Source of the DNA: Bordetella parapertussis
GTDB taxonomy: Bacteria > Pseudomonadota > Gammaproteobacteria > Burkholderiales > Burkholderiaceae_B
Reading direction: 5' to 3'
Length of the DNA stretch: 26,057 nt
NCBI GenBank assembly: GCA_945882005.1
Contig: CAMCWG010000007.1
Location: 1 to 26,057 of the forward strand
The notes under the pieces were generated by a model. It saw only the letters and a list, made by a program, of their open reading frames with translations. It had not been told where the DNA came from and did no database searches. The translations under genes were made by a program, and so were the position numbers. Numbering within the stretch: the stretch's first letter is position 1; each line of letters opens with the position of its first letter. This document shows positions 15,707 through 23,805 of this stretch, one piece after another.

Positions 15707-17068
15707 TTAATTTTTTCTAGACGCCAAACCAGGCAATTCAGAGACATGTGCAACTTGATCCAGAGACATCAAGGCATCAAACAGTTGACGCGATGAGAAC
15801 TCGACCTGCCCCACGCGGGCGCAGTCCTCAAACTTAGCCCACAATTGCTCACGACTCAGTGGCAAGTCTGGGCCACCGCGCACAGCGACAACCTGACGGC
15901 TCTCAATCGTCTTTCCATCTTTTAATTTGACGGTCACGAGATCAAAAGGCGAATAGCCCGGCAAGTTCGGATGTTCCTTTTCGTCAGGCAACACCATGAC
16001 TTTTTTCATCAAGTCCTGAACGTCTTTACGCACAACAAAATCGTCAACCAATTCGGTCAAGCCTGCGCGGCCAGCAACAACACAGGATGCCATCGCAAAC
16101 TCCATACTGAACTTCGCTTCAAGACCAGTTTGCGGGCTGTGATTACGCAGCACCTTGGTGTTACGCACACTAGTCATCGCAGTAATAGATTCAATTTCAT
16201 CACCGCTGATGGCATGTTCAGCGACAAGATCCAGCATGCCATCCAGCGCACGATGTGTACAAAAACATAAAGGATACTTCTTGACTGACAGCTTGCTGAT
16301 CGAAAGTTTCCAAGGATTGCCTGCCTGAACTGCGCTTGTCGCGTCGAACCGACCACTTGGCGATACAGCAGCCAAGAAGCCTTGCGGATGCTCAAGGGCA
16401 TCTGTCGCTGAGGTGAAGCCAGCCTTCACCAGTCGAGCAGCCATGACACCTGATTGCGCAGAGCGCCCTGCATGAAACGGCTTAGTCATCGTCCCAAAGT
16501 TCGCCATCGTCCCAGCGCTTTGCGACGCCCCCATCGAAATGGCCATCGCGCACTGCTCGGCATTTAACTTGTTCAATGAGGCACAGGCAGCCGCCGAGCC
16601 AATCGCACCGAGGATGCCAGTAGGATGCCATCCCTTGGTATGGTAGTGATCTGGATCACGCCGCGCCAACTCCGCCCAAACCTCATATCCTGCCGCATAC
16701 GCAACCACCATATCGCGACCCGACGAACCCAAAGCCTGCGCCTCAGCCAAAATTGCCGGAACGAGCACTGTACTTGGATGCCCTTTTAGCGCAACGTCAT
16801 CGAAATCCAACGCATGTGCAGCAACGCCATTGATCCATGCGGCATCCGGAGCACTTGCAGTTTGTGTACCAAACACCAACGTCGCTGGACCTGGCTGTGG
16901 TGCAAGCACCTCAGTCAATATGCGCGTGGGCGGCTCTTCCCTACCAGCTAACATCACACCAACGCAATCGGCGAAGCCTGTATAGATAACTTCCAGCGCA
17001 TCTTTCGGAATATGCTCGAACTTCAAACCTGCGACAAAGCGACCGAGGTCGCGTGTGATATCGGTCAT
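15707..17068 (-). CDS. MmgE/PrpD family protein (methylcitrate dehydratase / cis-aconitate decarboxylase superfamily)
   Basis: The 453-residue cytoplasmic protein has the two-domain MmgE/PrpD fold. The helical domain carries the active-site segments INGVAAHALDFDD (about residues 79-91) and GHPST (96-100). A HTKGWHPTGILGA block (about 143-155) and TKPFHAGRSAQSG (about 195-207) supply the conserved His and Lys residues. Members dehydrate 2-methylcitrate, decarboxylate cis-aconitate to itaconate, or epimerise related acids, and sequence alone does not separate these. A GAGGAAA ribosome site precedes the ATG. It follows the HMG-CoA-lyase-like gene by 15 bp in one operon, divergent from a TctB-TctA-Bug-flavoprotein operon. 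The natural inference is action on an imported tricarboxylic or dicarboxylic acid. Confidence 0.93.
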   Translation of the reverse strand: MTDITRDLGRFVAGLKFEHIPKDALEVIYTGFADCVGVMLAGREEPPTRILTEVLAPQPGPATLVFGTQTASAPDAAWINGVAAHALDFDDVALKGHPSTVLVPAILAEAQALGSSGRDMVVAYAAGYEVWAELARRDPDHYHTKGWHPTGILGAIGSAAACASLNKLNAEQCAMAISMGASQSAGTMANFGTMTKPFHAGRSAQSGVMAARLVKAGFTSATDALEHPQGFLAAVSPSGRFDATSAVQAGNPWKLSISKLSVKKYPLCFCTHRALDGMLDLVAEHAISGDEIESITAMTSVRNTKVLRNHSPQTGLEAKFSMEFAMASCVVAGRAGLTELVDDFVVRKDVQDLMKKVMVLPDEKEHPNLPGYSPFDLVTVKLKDGKTIESRQVVAVRGGPDLPLSREQLWAKFEDCARVGQVEFSSRQLFDALMSLDQVAHVSELPGLASRKN

Positions 17069-17083
17069 GATAGGTTTCCTCGC

Positions 17084-18061
17084 TTAAGCGTTTGCGGCCA
17101 TGGATGCTTTGACCTTCTCGCGTAATTTATTGAGTGAGCCGCCCTTCATGACAGACCCTGGCAAAGGATGGCCTACTACCTGCTCAGCAAGCAATGCAGA
17201 CTCGATCAGTTTCTCTAGATCAATCCCTGTTTCAATGCCCATCTCGTGACACATAAAGACGAGATCTTCAGTGCAGACGTTACCCGATGCACCCGAATGC
17301 GATGCAAAGGGACATCCGCCCAAGCCTGCAACAGCCGCATCAAAAATTGCAACACCCATTTCCATGCCTGCATAGGCGTTTGCAATCCCCATGCCACGCG
17401 TATCGTGCAGGTGTAACGATAATTGCAAATCAGGATACTTGTCGCGTACAGCACCTACGACCTTGCGAATCGAACCTGGTGTCGCCCAAGCCATCGTGTC
17501 AGCCAAGGAAAGGACTTCGAGCTTGAACTTATGTTCATCCGCCAAGTCATGGAAGGTCTGAATCATATCCAATATGCGAGATACTGGAATATCGCCTTCA
17601 AAGTTGCAACCAAAGACAGCCATGATGCTAGCTCTATTGATAGGTACGTTGTAGTGATTAAACATTCCGATCATTGAACGAACCGCATCGACGTTTTGTG
17701 CGAGTGTGCGCTTTTGGTTACGGAGCAGAAATTTTTCTGACGCCGTCAGAGATAGCGAACCGCGGATATCAAGTTTTTGCGTCGCAATCGCGCGCTCAAG
17801 TCCCTTGTCATTGAGCCACAGGCCTGTGTAACGTACACCAGGCTTACGCTTGAAGCCTGCGACGATCTCTGGCGCATCAGCCATCTGCGGAACGGCAGCT
17901 GGGCTCACGAATGATGTGACCTGAATTTGCTCAAGGCCTGTTTCAGACAGACTATCGATCAATTCAATTTTGCGCGACGTGGGGATCGGACCTTTCTCAA
18001 TCTGCATCCCTTCGCGAGGGCCTTCTTCAAGGATACGTACGCGCTTTGGCAAGTCTGACAT
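17084..18061 (-). CDS. HMG-CoA lyase-like (HMGL family) TIM-barrel lyase
   Basis: The 325-residue DRE-TIM metallolyase relative is closest to hydroxymethylglutaryl-CoA lyase. The metal-binding HLHD (His217, His219), the catalytic loop GLGGCPFA with Cys250, and the SGNVCTED segment with Asn261 are all present. The first motif reads EEGPREGMQ, so the metal-ligand aspartate of classical lyases is replaced by Glu17, as in homocitrate-synthase-like proteins. Classical members cleave HMG-CoA to acetyl-CoA and acetoacetate. Relatives split citramalyl-CoA-like or other 3-hydroxy-3-carboxyalkyl CoA esters. An AGGAG ribosome site lies 5 bases before the ATG. It is the first gene of the leftward operon, 15 bp before MmgE/PrpD. 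It would supply the C-C cleavage step of the pathway served by the divergent transporter operon. The substrate is inferred only. Confidence 0.9.
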   Translation of the reverse strand: MSDLPKRVRILEEGPREGMQIEKGPIPTSRKIELIDSLSETGLEQIQVTSFVSPAAVPQMADAPEIVAGFKRKPGVRYTGLWLNDKGLERAIATQKLDIRGSLSLTASEKFLLRNQKRTLAQNVDAVRSMIGMFNHYNVPINRASIMAVFGCNFEGDIPVSRILDMIQTFHDLADEHKFKLEVLSLADTMAWATPGSIRKVVGAVRDKYPDLQLSLHLHDTRGMGIANAYAGMEMGVAIFDAAVAGLGGCPFASHSGASGNVCTEDLVFMCHEMGIETGIDLEKLIESALLAEQVVGHPLPGSVMKGGSLNKLREKVKASMAANA

Positions 18062-18099
18062 GTCTGCTCCTGTTTATAAGTGTGTGTCGTGGCAACGAC

Positions 18100-18111
18100 T
18101 TGAAATTTCAA
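18100..18111. promoter_or_regulatory. 12-bp perfect palindrome in the divergent lyase/tctB region
   Basis: TTGAAATTTCAA is a perfect palindrome about 40 bases upstream of the lyase start codon, within the 281-bp region shared by two divergent catabolic operons. Its place near the leftward transcription start would suit an operator. No regulator gene lies beside this locus. Confidence 0.35.
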
Positions 18112-18226
18112 TTCATTGGATTCAGAGTAATGCCAGCGCCAAGATGATGTCAACGCAGGCCGCTCACGCTTCCAATATGTGTATCAAACAGGATTTAGCC
18201 ACCTCGCCAACCTTGGAAGTGCCTGA

Positions 18227-18255
18227 TTGACAACCGGTTCGCTTAGACCTAGGAT
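18227..18255 (+). promoter_or_regulatory. sigma-70 promoter of the tctBA-bug-flavoprotein operon
   Basis: A perfect TTGACA (18227-18232) is followed after exactly 17 bases by TAGGAT (18250-18255), four of six matches to the -10 consensus. Transcription would begin near 18262, giving a leader of about 80 bases before tctB that contains an inverted repeat and a very short reading frame. Confidence 0.58.
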
Positions 18256-18273
18256 TGCCCACAAGAAAAAGAA

Positions 18274-18305
18274 CTAGCTCATTGATCGAGATCGAATAGA
18301 GCTAG
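18274..18305. repeat. inverted repeat in the tctB leader
   Basis: CTAGCTC (18274-18280) and GAGCTAG (18299-18305) form 7-bp arms, extended by ATT/AAT with a one-base bulge. It lies just downstream of the predicted transcription start, so it could be an operator or an RNA hairpin 10 bases before the ribosome site at 18315. Confidence 0.4.
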
Positions 18306-18325
18306 CTACATATTAGGGGACAAAC

Positions 18326-18346
18326 ATGCAGACCATCTCACAATGA
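18326..18346 (+). CDS. possible six-codon leader peptide overlapping the tctB start
   Basis: ATG CAG ACC ATC TCA CAA TGA encodes MQTISQ. The only good ribosome site in the area, AGGGGA at 18315-18320, is 5 bases before this ATG. Its TGA overlaps the tctB ATG as ATGA (18343-18346), the classical arrangement for termination-reinitiation, whereas tctB has no ribosome site of its own. It might be a true leader, or simply the consequence of tctB using this ribosome site at a longer distance. Confidence 0.35.
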   Translation: MQTISQ

Positions 18347-18801
18347 ATGCCGAGAGAACGGGCGGGCTTTTTTGGCTCCTCTTTGGTTGCGCCGCAATAT
18401 ACGGCGGGCTTGACCTCGAACTCGGCACAATGCAAGAGCCAGGCTCTGGCTTTCTAACCTTCGTGGCGGGATCCTTCGTGGCCTGCATGGCCTTGCTTAT
18501 CATTATTCAGTCCTACCGCGCAGATGCGGATGTCTCGGTCCGTGTCGCCGATTTGTGGAAGGGGGTGAAATGGAAGCGCGCGGTCGCCATTACCGTCTTA
18601 ATCGCGTTATTCATTGTGTCTTTTGAAACCCTAGGCTTTTTTGTTTGCAGTCTCGCCCTACTTATTATTATCATGCGTTGGCTCGAAGGACTGAGTTGGA
18701 AACTGTGCTTGCTCGTACCGTCGATTGCGATTGGAACGACCTATGTGGTCTTCAAGTTCTTTATGAACATCTCGCTGCCCGCGGGCATTTTCGGTTTCTG
18801 A
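18343..18801 (+). CDS. TctB family small membrane subunit of a tripartite tricarboxylate transporter
   Basis: The 152-residue inner membrane protein has four predicted helices: GLFWLLFGCAAIYGG near the N-terminus, a second at about residues 38-55, and two in the C-terminal half around AVAITVLIALFIVSF and LCLLVPSIAIGTTYVVF. The EPGSGF motif after helix 1 is typical of TctB (PF07331). TctB is the poorly conserved small partner of TctA, and together they take up a carboxylate delivered by a Bug receptor, driven by an ion gradient. The ATG at 18343 gives a normal N-terminus for the family (MNAERTGGLFW). It heads an operon with tctA (16 bp later), a Bug gene and a flavoprotein, and its translation may be coupled to the mini-ORF before it. 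Confidence 0.88.
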   Translation: MNAERTGGLFWLLFGCAAIYGGLDLELGTMQEPGSGFLTFVAGSFVACMALLIIIQSYRADADVSVRVADLWKGVKWKRAVAITVLIALFIVSFETLGFFVCSLALLIIIMRWLEGLSWKLCLLVPSIAIGTTYVVFKFFMNISLPAGIFGF

Positions 18802-18817
18802 CGAGAGACGCCCACAT

Positions 18818-20332
18818 ATGGATTTCGCAGACAACCTCCTAACTGGCCTAGCGGTCGCATTTCAACCGCACAACCTGCTGTTCTGTTTTATCGGCGTACT
18901 GATCGGAACATTAATTGGCGTACTCCCCGGTCTAGGCCCTGTCGGTGCAATGTCTATTCTTTTGCCAGTCACGTTTGGCATCTCGCCCGTCACCGCAATC
19001 ATCATGCTCTCTGGCATCTACTATGGTGCCCAATATGGAGGATCTACAACCTCCATCCTTGTAGGGATCCCCGGGGAGGCGGCCTCGGTCGTCACAATGC
19101 TTGACGGCCACCAGATGGCGCTCAAGGGCCGGGCGGGGCCTGCGCTTGGTATTGCCGCCTTTGGTTCCTTTATCGCCGGCACCCTTGGCATCATCGGCTT
19201 GATGCTACTTGCGCCACCCTTAGCCGCAATTGCACTTAAGTTTGGACCACCAGAATATTTCGCCCTGATGATTATGGGCTTAATCATTCTGACCTACCTC
19301 GCCCAAAAATCGATGGTGAAGTCCTTGATGATGGCGGGTGTCGGGATTCTGATCGGCATGGTTGGTCTTGACACGATGACTGGTATGCCTCGCTTCACCT
19401 TCGACATTCCGGATCTCATCGACGGAATTGGTATTGCACCACTCGCGATGGGATTGTTTGGGGTCTCCGAAATATTGCTCAATGTCGAACAAACCATCAA
19501 GCAAAGCGTCGTAGTCAAGCAGGTCAAGAATCTTTTTCCAAGTAAACAAGACTGGAAAGATTCAGCAATGCCGATTGCTCGTGGTTCAGTTGCTGGGTTT
19601 TTCCTGGGAATCTTGCCTGGTGGCGGCGCAGTACTCGCGTCATTCATCTCTTACGGAGTCGAGAAACGCCTCTCCAAACACCCAGAAACGTTTGGTCACG
19701 GGGCCATACAGGGCGTGGCAGGTCCGGAGTCCGCTAATAACGCAGCTGCGCAAGCTGCTTTTATTCCGCTACTGACGCTTGGGATTCCAGCCAATGCCGT
19801 GATGGGAATTTTGCTTGGCGCGCTTCTTATCCACGGTATTACACCCGGACCGATGATGATTGAGAAGAATCCCGAGCTGTTCTGGGGTACGGTGACGAGC
19901 ATGTATGTCGGCAATCTCATGCTTCTCGTGCTTAATCTTCCCTTGATCGGTCTTTGGGTACGTCTGCTAAAAGTTCAATACGCGGTGCTGTTCCCGCTCA
20001 TTCTCTTCATCGCATTGATTGGCGCCTATGTCATCAATGGCAGTGAAATGGACTTATATCTGATGCTATTTTTTGGCGTACTTGGCTATTTGATGCGAAA
20101 GTTTGAATATGAACCTGCGCCACTGATTCTTGCCTTTGTATTGACAAATATTCTCGAAGATTCATTACGTCAGTCACTCATCATTTCTGGCGGAAGCATG
20201 TCGATCTTCGTCACACGTCCCATTGCCGCCGGATTTTTGTTCGTTTCCCTTGTCCTTCTTATTACTGCCGTGATGCCTAGCATACGAAAAAAGCGCAGTG
20301 CTCTCGTAGCAAGCGCTGATGAAAACGCCTAA
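18818..20332 (+). CDS. TctA family large membrane subunit of a tripartite tricarboxylate transporter
   Basis: The 504-residue polytopic inner membrane protein has about twelve helices and the two family repeats. Its N-terminal part has GVLIGTLIGVLPGLGPVGAMS followed by YYGAQYGGSTTSIL and a VGIPGEAASVVTMLDG segment. A second glycine/proline-rich signature in the middle includes GFFLGILPGGGAVLASF and GVAGPESANNAAAQAAFIP, then LTLGIPANAVMGILLGALL. These are hallmarks of TctA (PF01970). It forms the transport path with TctB and takes substrate from the Bug receptor encoded 33 bp downstream. Length is normal. This is the only TctA in the window, so the two orphan Bug receptors at 1055-2062 and 10331-11329 might share it. 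Confidence 0.95.
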   Translation: MDFADNLLTGLAVAFQPHNLLFCFIGVLIGTLIGVLPGLGPVGAMSILLPVTFGISPVTAIIMLSGIYYGAQYGGSTTSILVGIPGEAASVVTMLDGHQMALKGRAGPALGIAAFGSFIAGTLGIIGLMLLAPPLAAIALKFGPPEYFALMIMGLIILTYLAQKSMVKSLMMAGVGILIGMVGLDTMTGMPRFTFDIPDLIDGIGIAPLAMGLFGVSEILLNVEQTIKQSVVVKQVKNLFPSKQDWKDSAMPIARGSVAGFFLGILPGGGAVLASFISYGVEKRLSKHPETFGHGAIQGVAGPESANNAAAQAAFIPLLTLGIPANAVMGILLGALLIHGITPGPMMIEKNPELFWGTVTSMYVGNLMLLVLNLPLIGLWVRLLKVQYAVLFPLILFIALIGAYVINGSEMDLYLMLFFGVLGYLMRKFEYEPAPLILAFVLTNILEDSLRQSLIISGGSMSIFVTRPIAAGFLFVSLVLLITAVMPSIRKKRSALVASADENA

Positions 20333-20365
20333 TACTCCACTCTCATTTTTTAACTGAGCACACAT

Positions 20366-21340
20366 ATGAAGATGAAATCCTTTTTAAAAAGAGCCTCCAG
20401 CGCCGTAGCACTCCTGAGTTCGTTGACGCTACCCGTTGCAGCGCAAGCCCAATACCCAGATAAGCCAATCACTCTATACGTCGCCTTTGCTGCTGGTGCA
20501 ACCACCGACGTCACCGCTCGTGCTCTTGCACAAGGCGCTGAAAAAATACTAGGCGTTCCTATTACAGTTGAAAACAAAGGTGGCGGCGGAGCCACTGTCG
20601 CCAACGGACTACTCGCGAGCAAAAAGCCTGATGGGTATTCGTTGTTGGTCACCTCAACGGGTTCGATCACGGTACGCCCTCTTCTGATGAAGCTGGCTTA
20701 CACACCGAAAGACTTCCGTGTGCTGATGCAATACACCTTTTACATTGGTGGCTTGGTCGTTCCCGCTGACTCCCCTTGGAAGACAGTCGACGAATTTGTT
20801 GCCTATGCAAAGAAACACCCAGGGATGACATACGCGTCAAGTGGTCCAAATACTCAGCAACAAATTGGTGTTGAATCCTTCGCGCGCTGCAAGGGTCTTT
20901 CCTTTAAGCATGTTCCGACCAAGGGCGGCTCTGCAGCCAATACCGCACTGATGGGTAAACATGTTGACTTCATTGCAGGCTCTGGTTCGCACATACCGCT
21001 CGTGCAGCAGGGGACTTTTCGCGAACTTGTTACGTTTCACGTCGATGCGCGCGACCCAAAGCGCCCCGACATTCCTGTTATGAAAGATATTGGCTGCCCA
21101 CCAACCAACCCACCAAACGGTATGATCGTGATCGCTCCCGCGGGCTTACCCGATCCGATCGCTGCAAAGCTAACTGCTGCGTTCAAGCAGGTGTCAGATA
21201 CGCCCGAATTTAAGAAATTACTCGACAAATATAATCTCGACTATGCCTATGAAGATGGCAAGTCCGTACAAGGTAAATTTCCAGCTGAAATTGAGTGGTA
21301 CAAAAAATACTTTACCGACGCTGGCTTAACACTCAGATAA
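20366..21340 (+). CDS. Bug/TctC-family periplasmic receptor, cognate of TctBA
   Basis: The 324-residue exported receptor has a signal peptide ending PVAAQAQ. The mature sequence begins YPDKPITLYVAFAAGATTD, with VENKGGGGATVANG and the KPDGYS motif, all as in the Bug family. Later segments include TKGGSAANTALMGKHVDFIAG. It directly follows tctA in the same operon, so it is the natural ligand-capturing subunit of this transporter. The loop AAGATTD differs from those of the two other Bug proteins, in line with a separate ligand. The ATG has only a weak ribosome site (GAG). It is followed 19 bp later by the flavoprotein gene, so uptake and first conversion are probably co-expressed. The ligand is unknown, but a di- or tricarboxylate fits the neighbours. 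Confidence 0.94.
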   Translation: MKMKSFLKRASSAVALLSSLTLPVAAQAQYPDKPITLYVAFAAGATTDVTARALAQGAEKILGVPITVENKGGGGATVANGLLASKKPDGYSLLVTSTGSITVRPLLMKLAYTPKDFRVLMQYTFYIGGLVVPADSPWKTVDEFVAYAKKHPGMTYASSGPNTQQQIGVESFARCKGLSFKHVPTKGGSAANTALMGKHVDFIAGSGSHIPLVQQGTFRELVTFHVDARDPKRPDIPVMKDIGCPPTNPPNGMIVIAPAGLPDPIAAKLTAAFKQVSDTPEFKKLLDKYNLDYAYEDGKSVQGKFPAEIEWYKKYFTDAGLTLR

Positions 21341-21359
21341 TCCACAACAGGATCAGAAC

Positions 21360-22838
21360 ATGAAGCAAATTAATCCCCAAAACATCACTTGGGATGCGAC
21401 TGCAGACCTCGTCGTCGTCGGCTTTGGTGGTGCGGGTGCCGCCACAGCAATTACCGCTGTAGAAGCAGGCGCCTCCGTTATTCTGTTAGACAAAGCTCCA
21501 GAGGGACAAGAGGGCGGCAACACACGCGTTGCCGCGCAAGGCTATCTCAATACGTCGACACCCGAGGGTGCGGCCACGTATTTGAATGCACTCTGTGGAC
21601 CCTACACCGTCCCGCAAGACATGGTCAAAGTCTGGGCCGAAGAGATGTGCAAGAACAACGAATGGCTGTCGTCGATAGGTGGAGACCCACAAGAACACCA
21701 ACACCAGGTCGGCATTGAGTTCCCCGACTTGCCAGGTGCAGATTCCGTTCATAAGTTCCACCATGGCGATATCCTCGGGTACTCAAAGACATGGGAAATG
21801 TTGGCTGAAGCCGTTCGTGTACGACCTATCGAAGTTAAATACGAGTGCCCCGCTACACGTTTGATTCAAGATCCTCTTACACAGGAAGTGATTGGTGTCG
21901 TAGCGAATCACAAAGGTAAGTCAATCAACATCAAGGCACGTAAAGGTGTCGTTCTAACCTGCGGCGGCTTCGAAAACAACCAGGAGATGATTCGTAATTA
22001 TCTAACTGGAGTGCCTTATTGCTACACCTCAGGAAGCCCGTTCAATGAAGGTGATGGTGTACGGATGGCGATGGAACTTGGCGCAGATCTGTGGCACATG
22101 AATAACTTTGCTGGTCCATCCATGGCGCTTAAAGTGCCGGACTATCCCACAACATTTTCCATGATGGCCTTGCATTTTTCGCACGAACCTGCAGGCGGCA
22201 TGGGGGTGGTCGGACCCGATGGCAAACGCTTTACAGATGAAAAGTACAAAACAAGACATGGCAAGGTTGAGCACCATGGCAAGTGGTATGCACTGCGCAC
22301 ACCGTGCCCGATGTACATGATCTTTGACCAAGCAATGATCAATGACGGTCCGATTTACGATGGCAAGCCAACCCACGGTTGGACCCAAATTATGAGCGGA
22401 TACACCTGGAGCAAAGACAATAGGGCCGAGTTGGCAAAAGGCTGGATCAAAACCGCACCTACGTTGTCTGCACTAGCAAAGCTACTCGAGCTGCCCGAAG
22501 GTAGTTTGGATGAAACAGCCGCGCGCTGGAACAGTCAGGTCGCAGCGGGTTCCGACGCGGACTTTGGTCGCACCAAGATGTTCCAGCCGTTTGGCGCCGG
22601 TCCCTACTACGCCGTCGAACTTTCGCCATCAATGCTAAACACACAAGGCGGGCCGCGCCGTAATGCACGCGCTGAAATTGTTCGTCCAGACGGCAGCCCG
22701 ATTCCTCGCTTATATAGTGCGGGCGAACTCGGTTCAATTTTCAGCTACCTCTATCAAGGCACCGGCAACATCGGTGAGTGTTTTGCTTTCGGACGCATCG
22801 CCGCCCGTAGCGCAGTCGCCCAGAAGGCATGGGGCTAA
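21360..22838 (+). CDS. FAD-dependent oxidoreductase of the fumarate reductase/succinate dehydrogenase flavoprotein family
   Basis: The 492-residue cytoplasmic flavoprotein has an N-terminal dinucleotide fold GFGGAGAAT (about residues 21-29) with the acidic residue of strand 2 in LLDKAPEG. The FAD-contacting EGGNTRVAAQGYLN follows. A central TCGGFENN and a C-terminal FAD site LYSAGELGSIFSYLYQGTGN complete the FAD_binding_2 pattern (PF00890). Relatives include fumarate reductase, tricarballylate dehydrogenase (TcuA) and 3-ketosteroid dehydrogenases. No signal peptide or heme motif is present. Last gene of the tctBA-bug operon, so it probably oxidises or reduces a C-C bond in the imported acid. 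Tricarballylate to cis-aconitate is one possibility suggested by the divergent MmgE/PrpD, but the sequence does not prove it. An AGGA ribosome site precedes the ATG. Confidence 0.88.
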   Translation: MKQINPQNITWDATADLVVVGFGGAGAATAITAVEAGASVILLDKAPEGQEGGNTRVAAQGYLNTSTPEGAATYLNALCGPYTVPQDMVKVWAEEMCKNNEWLSSIGGDPQEHQHQVGIEFPDLPGADSVHKFHHGDILGYSKTWEMLAEAVRVRPIEVKYECPATRLIQDPLTQEVIGVVANHKGKSINIKARKGVVLTCGGFENNQEMIRNYLTGVPYCYTSGSPFNEGDGVRMAMELGADLWHMNNFAGPSMALKVPDYPTTFSMMALHFSHEPAGGMGVVGPDGKRFTDEKYKTRHGKVEHHGKWYALRTPCPMYMIFDQAMINDGPIYDGKPTHGWTQIMSGYTWSKDNRAELAKGWIKTAPTLSALAKLLELPEGSLDETAARWNSQVAAGSDADFGRTKMFQPFGAGPYYAVELSPSMLNTQGGPRRNARAEIVRPDGSPIPRLYSAGELGSIFSYLYQGTGNIGECFAFGRIAARSAVAQKAWG

Positions 22839-22843
22839 CCCCC

Positions 22844-22861
22844 ACGCGTTGGGCAACGTGT
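22844..22861. terminator. weak hairpin between two convergent genes
   Basis: ACGCGTTG and CAACGTGT pair with one G-U and a very short loop, in the 28-bp gap between the flavoprotein and the convergent fumarylacetoacetate-hydrolase-family gene. There is no T run on either side. It may slow transcription from both directions but is not a convincing terminator. Confidence 0.28.
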
Positions 22862-22866
22862 ATCAC

Positions 22867-23805
22867 CTACTTTGGAACTGGGGTGTACTTCCCGCTTAAC
22901 TGCGGAGTGTGCACCCCGGGTAGCTTAGCGTCTTGTCTTTCAAGACGTGTCTGACGCGCCCACGTACGTTTTAGATCATCTCGGACATTAATTTTTAGCC
23001 GCCCCAAGCCTTCTGTCTCCAGTTCAATCATATCTCCATCCATAAAGGGATTGAGGCCACGGTGATTGGTGCCAGTCGCCACGAGATCACCTGGCTCGAG
23101 TGTGTGAATAGAGCTGATCCATTCGATACAACGCGGGATATTGTGCGCCATATCGTCGGTATTGAAATCCTGCATGAGCTTGCCGTTATTCCAAAGACGA
23201 ATTTGTAGCTTTTGGGGATCAGGAATTTCGTCGGCCGTAACAATGTAAGGTCCGATCGGAGCAAACGTATCGCGAGACTTCATCTTGAAAAAAATATTTC
23301 CTTCGGGACCTAGTCCTCGCGCGGATCCATCGATGAAGTTCACATAACCAAATATATAATCCATTGCATCTTTAGCTGCGACGTTTGTTGCACGCTTTCC
23401 AATCACAAGCGCGATCTCTGCCTCGCCCTCAAAGATCGTCGCCGGGACGTCGGGCAACACCATCGCATCACCAGGGCCAATAATCGCTCCTGGAGCTTTT
23501 TGAAATGCATTGATCGGGGCTGGCTCCGTGCGCGTGCCATCCTCCATGTAATTAACCGCCATGCAATCAATATGACCAGGCTTAGGCAGCGGTGGTCGAA
23601 TTCGGACAGAAGCCACTGGCACACCTGTTGCGCTGCGCACAAACGCTTCAATCTTCGGACGGTACTGGTCAAACTGCGCAATCAGACCGTTAATGAGATC
23701 GTGGGGTCCCAAATGGGGGATACCCGCCACGATCGCAGAAATATCAATCACGTGATCGCCTTTCAAAATACCAAGCTTAAAGTCATCAAAAAAAAGTATT
23801 TTCAT
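22867..23805 (-). CDS. fumarylacetoacetate hydrolase (FAH) family protein
   Basis: The enzyme of about 312 residues has an N-terminal small domain (1-70) and the C-terminal FAH barrel. The divalent-metal ligands are visible in FEGEAEIALVIGK (Glu128, Glu130) and FIDGSARG (Asp159). MAVNYMEDG, SRDTFAPIGPYIV and the late LEPGDLVATGTNHRG segment are typical of the family. Members hydrolyse or decarboxylate beta-diketo acids or isomerise 2-hydroxydienoates. A reading frame opens earlier (23859), but the ATG at 23805 follows a GGAG ribosome site by 8 bases and starts MKILFF like other members, so I choose it. It is divergent from two acyl-CoA dehydrogenase genes and convergent with the flavoprotein. 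It could cleave a pathway intermediate; the substrate is unknown. Confidence 0.9.
   Translation of the reverse strand: MKILFFDDFKLGILKGDHVIDISAIVAGIPHLGPHDLINGLIAQFDQYRPKIEAFVRSATGVPVASVRIRPPLPKPGHIDCMAVNYMEDGTRTEPAPINAFQKAPGAIIGPGDAMVLPDVPATIFEGEAEIALVIGKRATNVAAKDAMDYIFGYVNFIDGSARGLGPEGNIFFKMKSRDTFAPIGPYIVTADEIPDPQKLQIRLWNNGKLMQDFNTDDMAHNIPRCIEWISSIHTLEPGDLVATGTNHRGLNPFMDGDMIELETEGLGRLKINVRDDLKRTWARQTRLERQDAKLPGVHTPQLSGKYTPVPK

Noticed and set aside
18326..18346. The idea that the small frame before tctB reflects a frameshift in the true tctB start.
   Set aside because: TctB read from 18343 already has a complete, family-like N-terminus, so no lost upstream part is needed.
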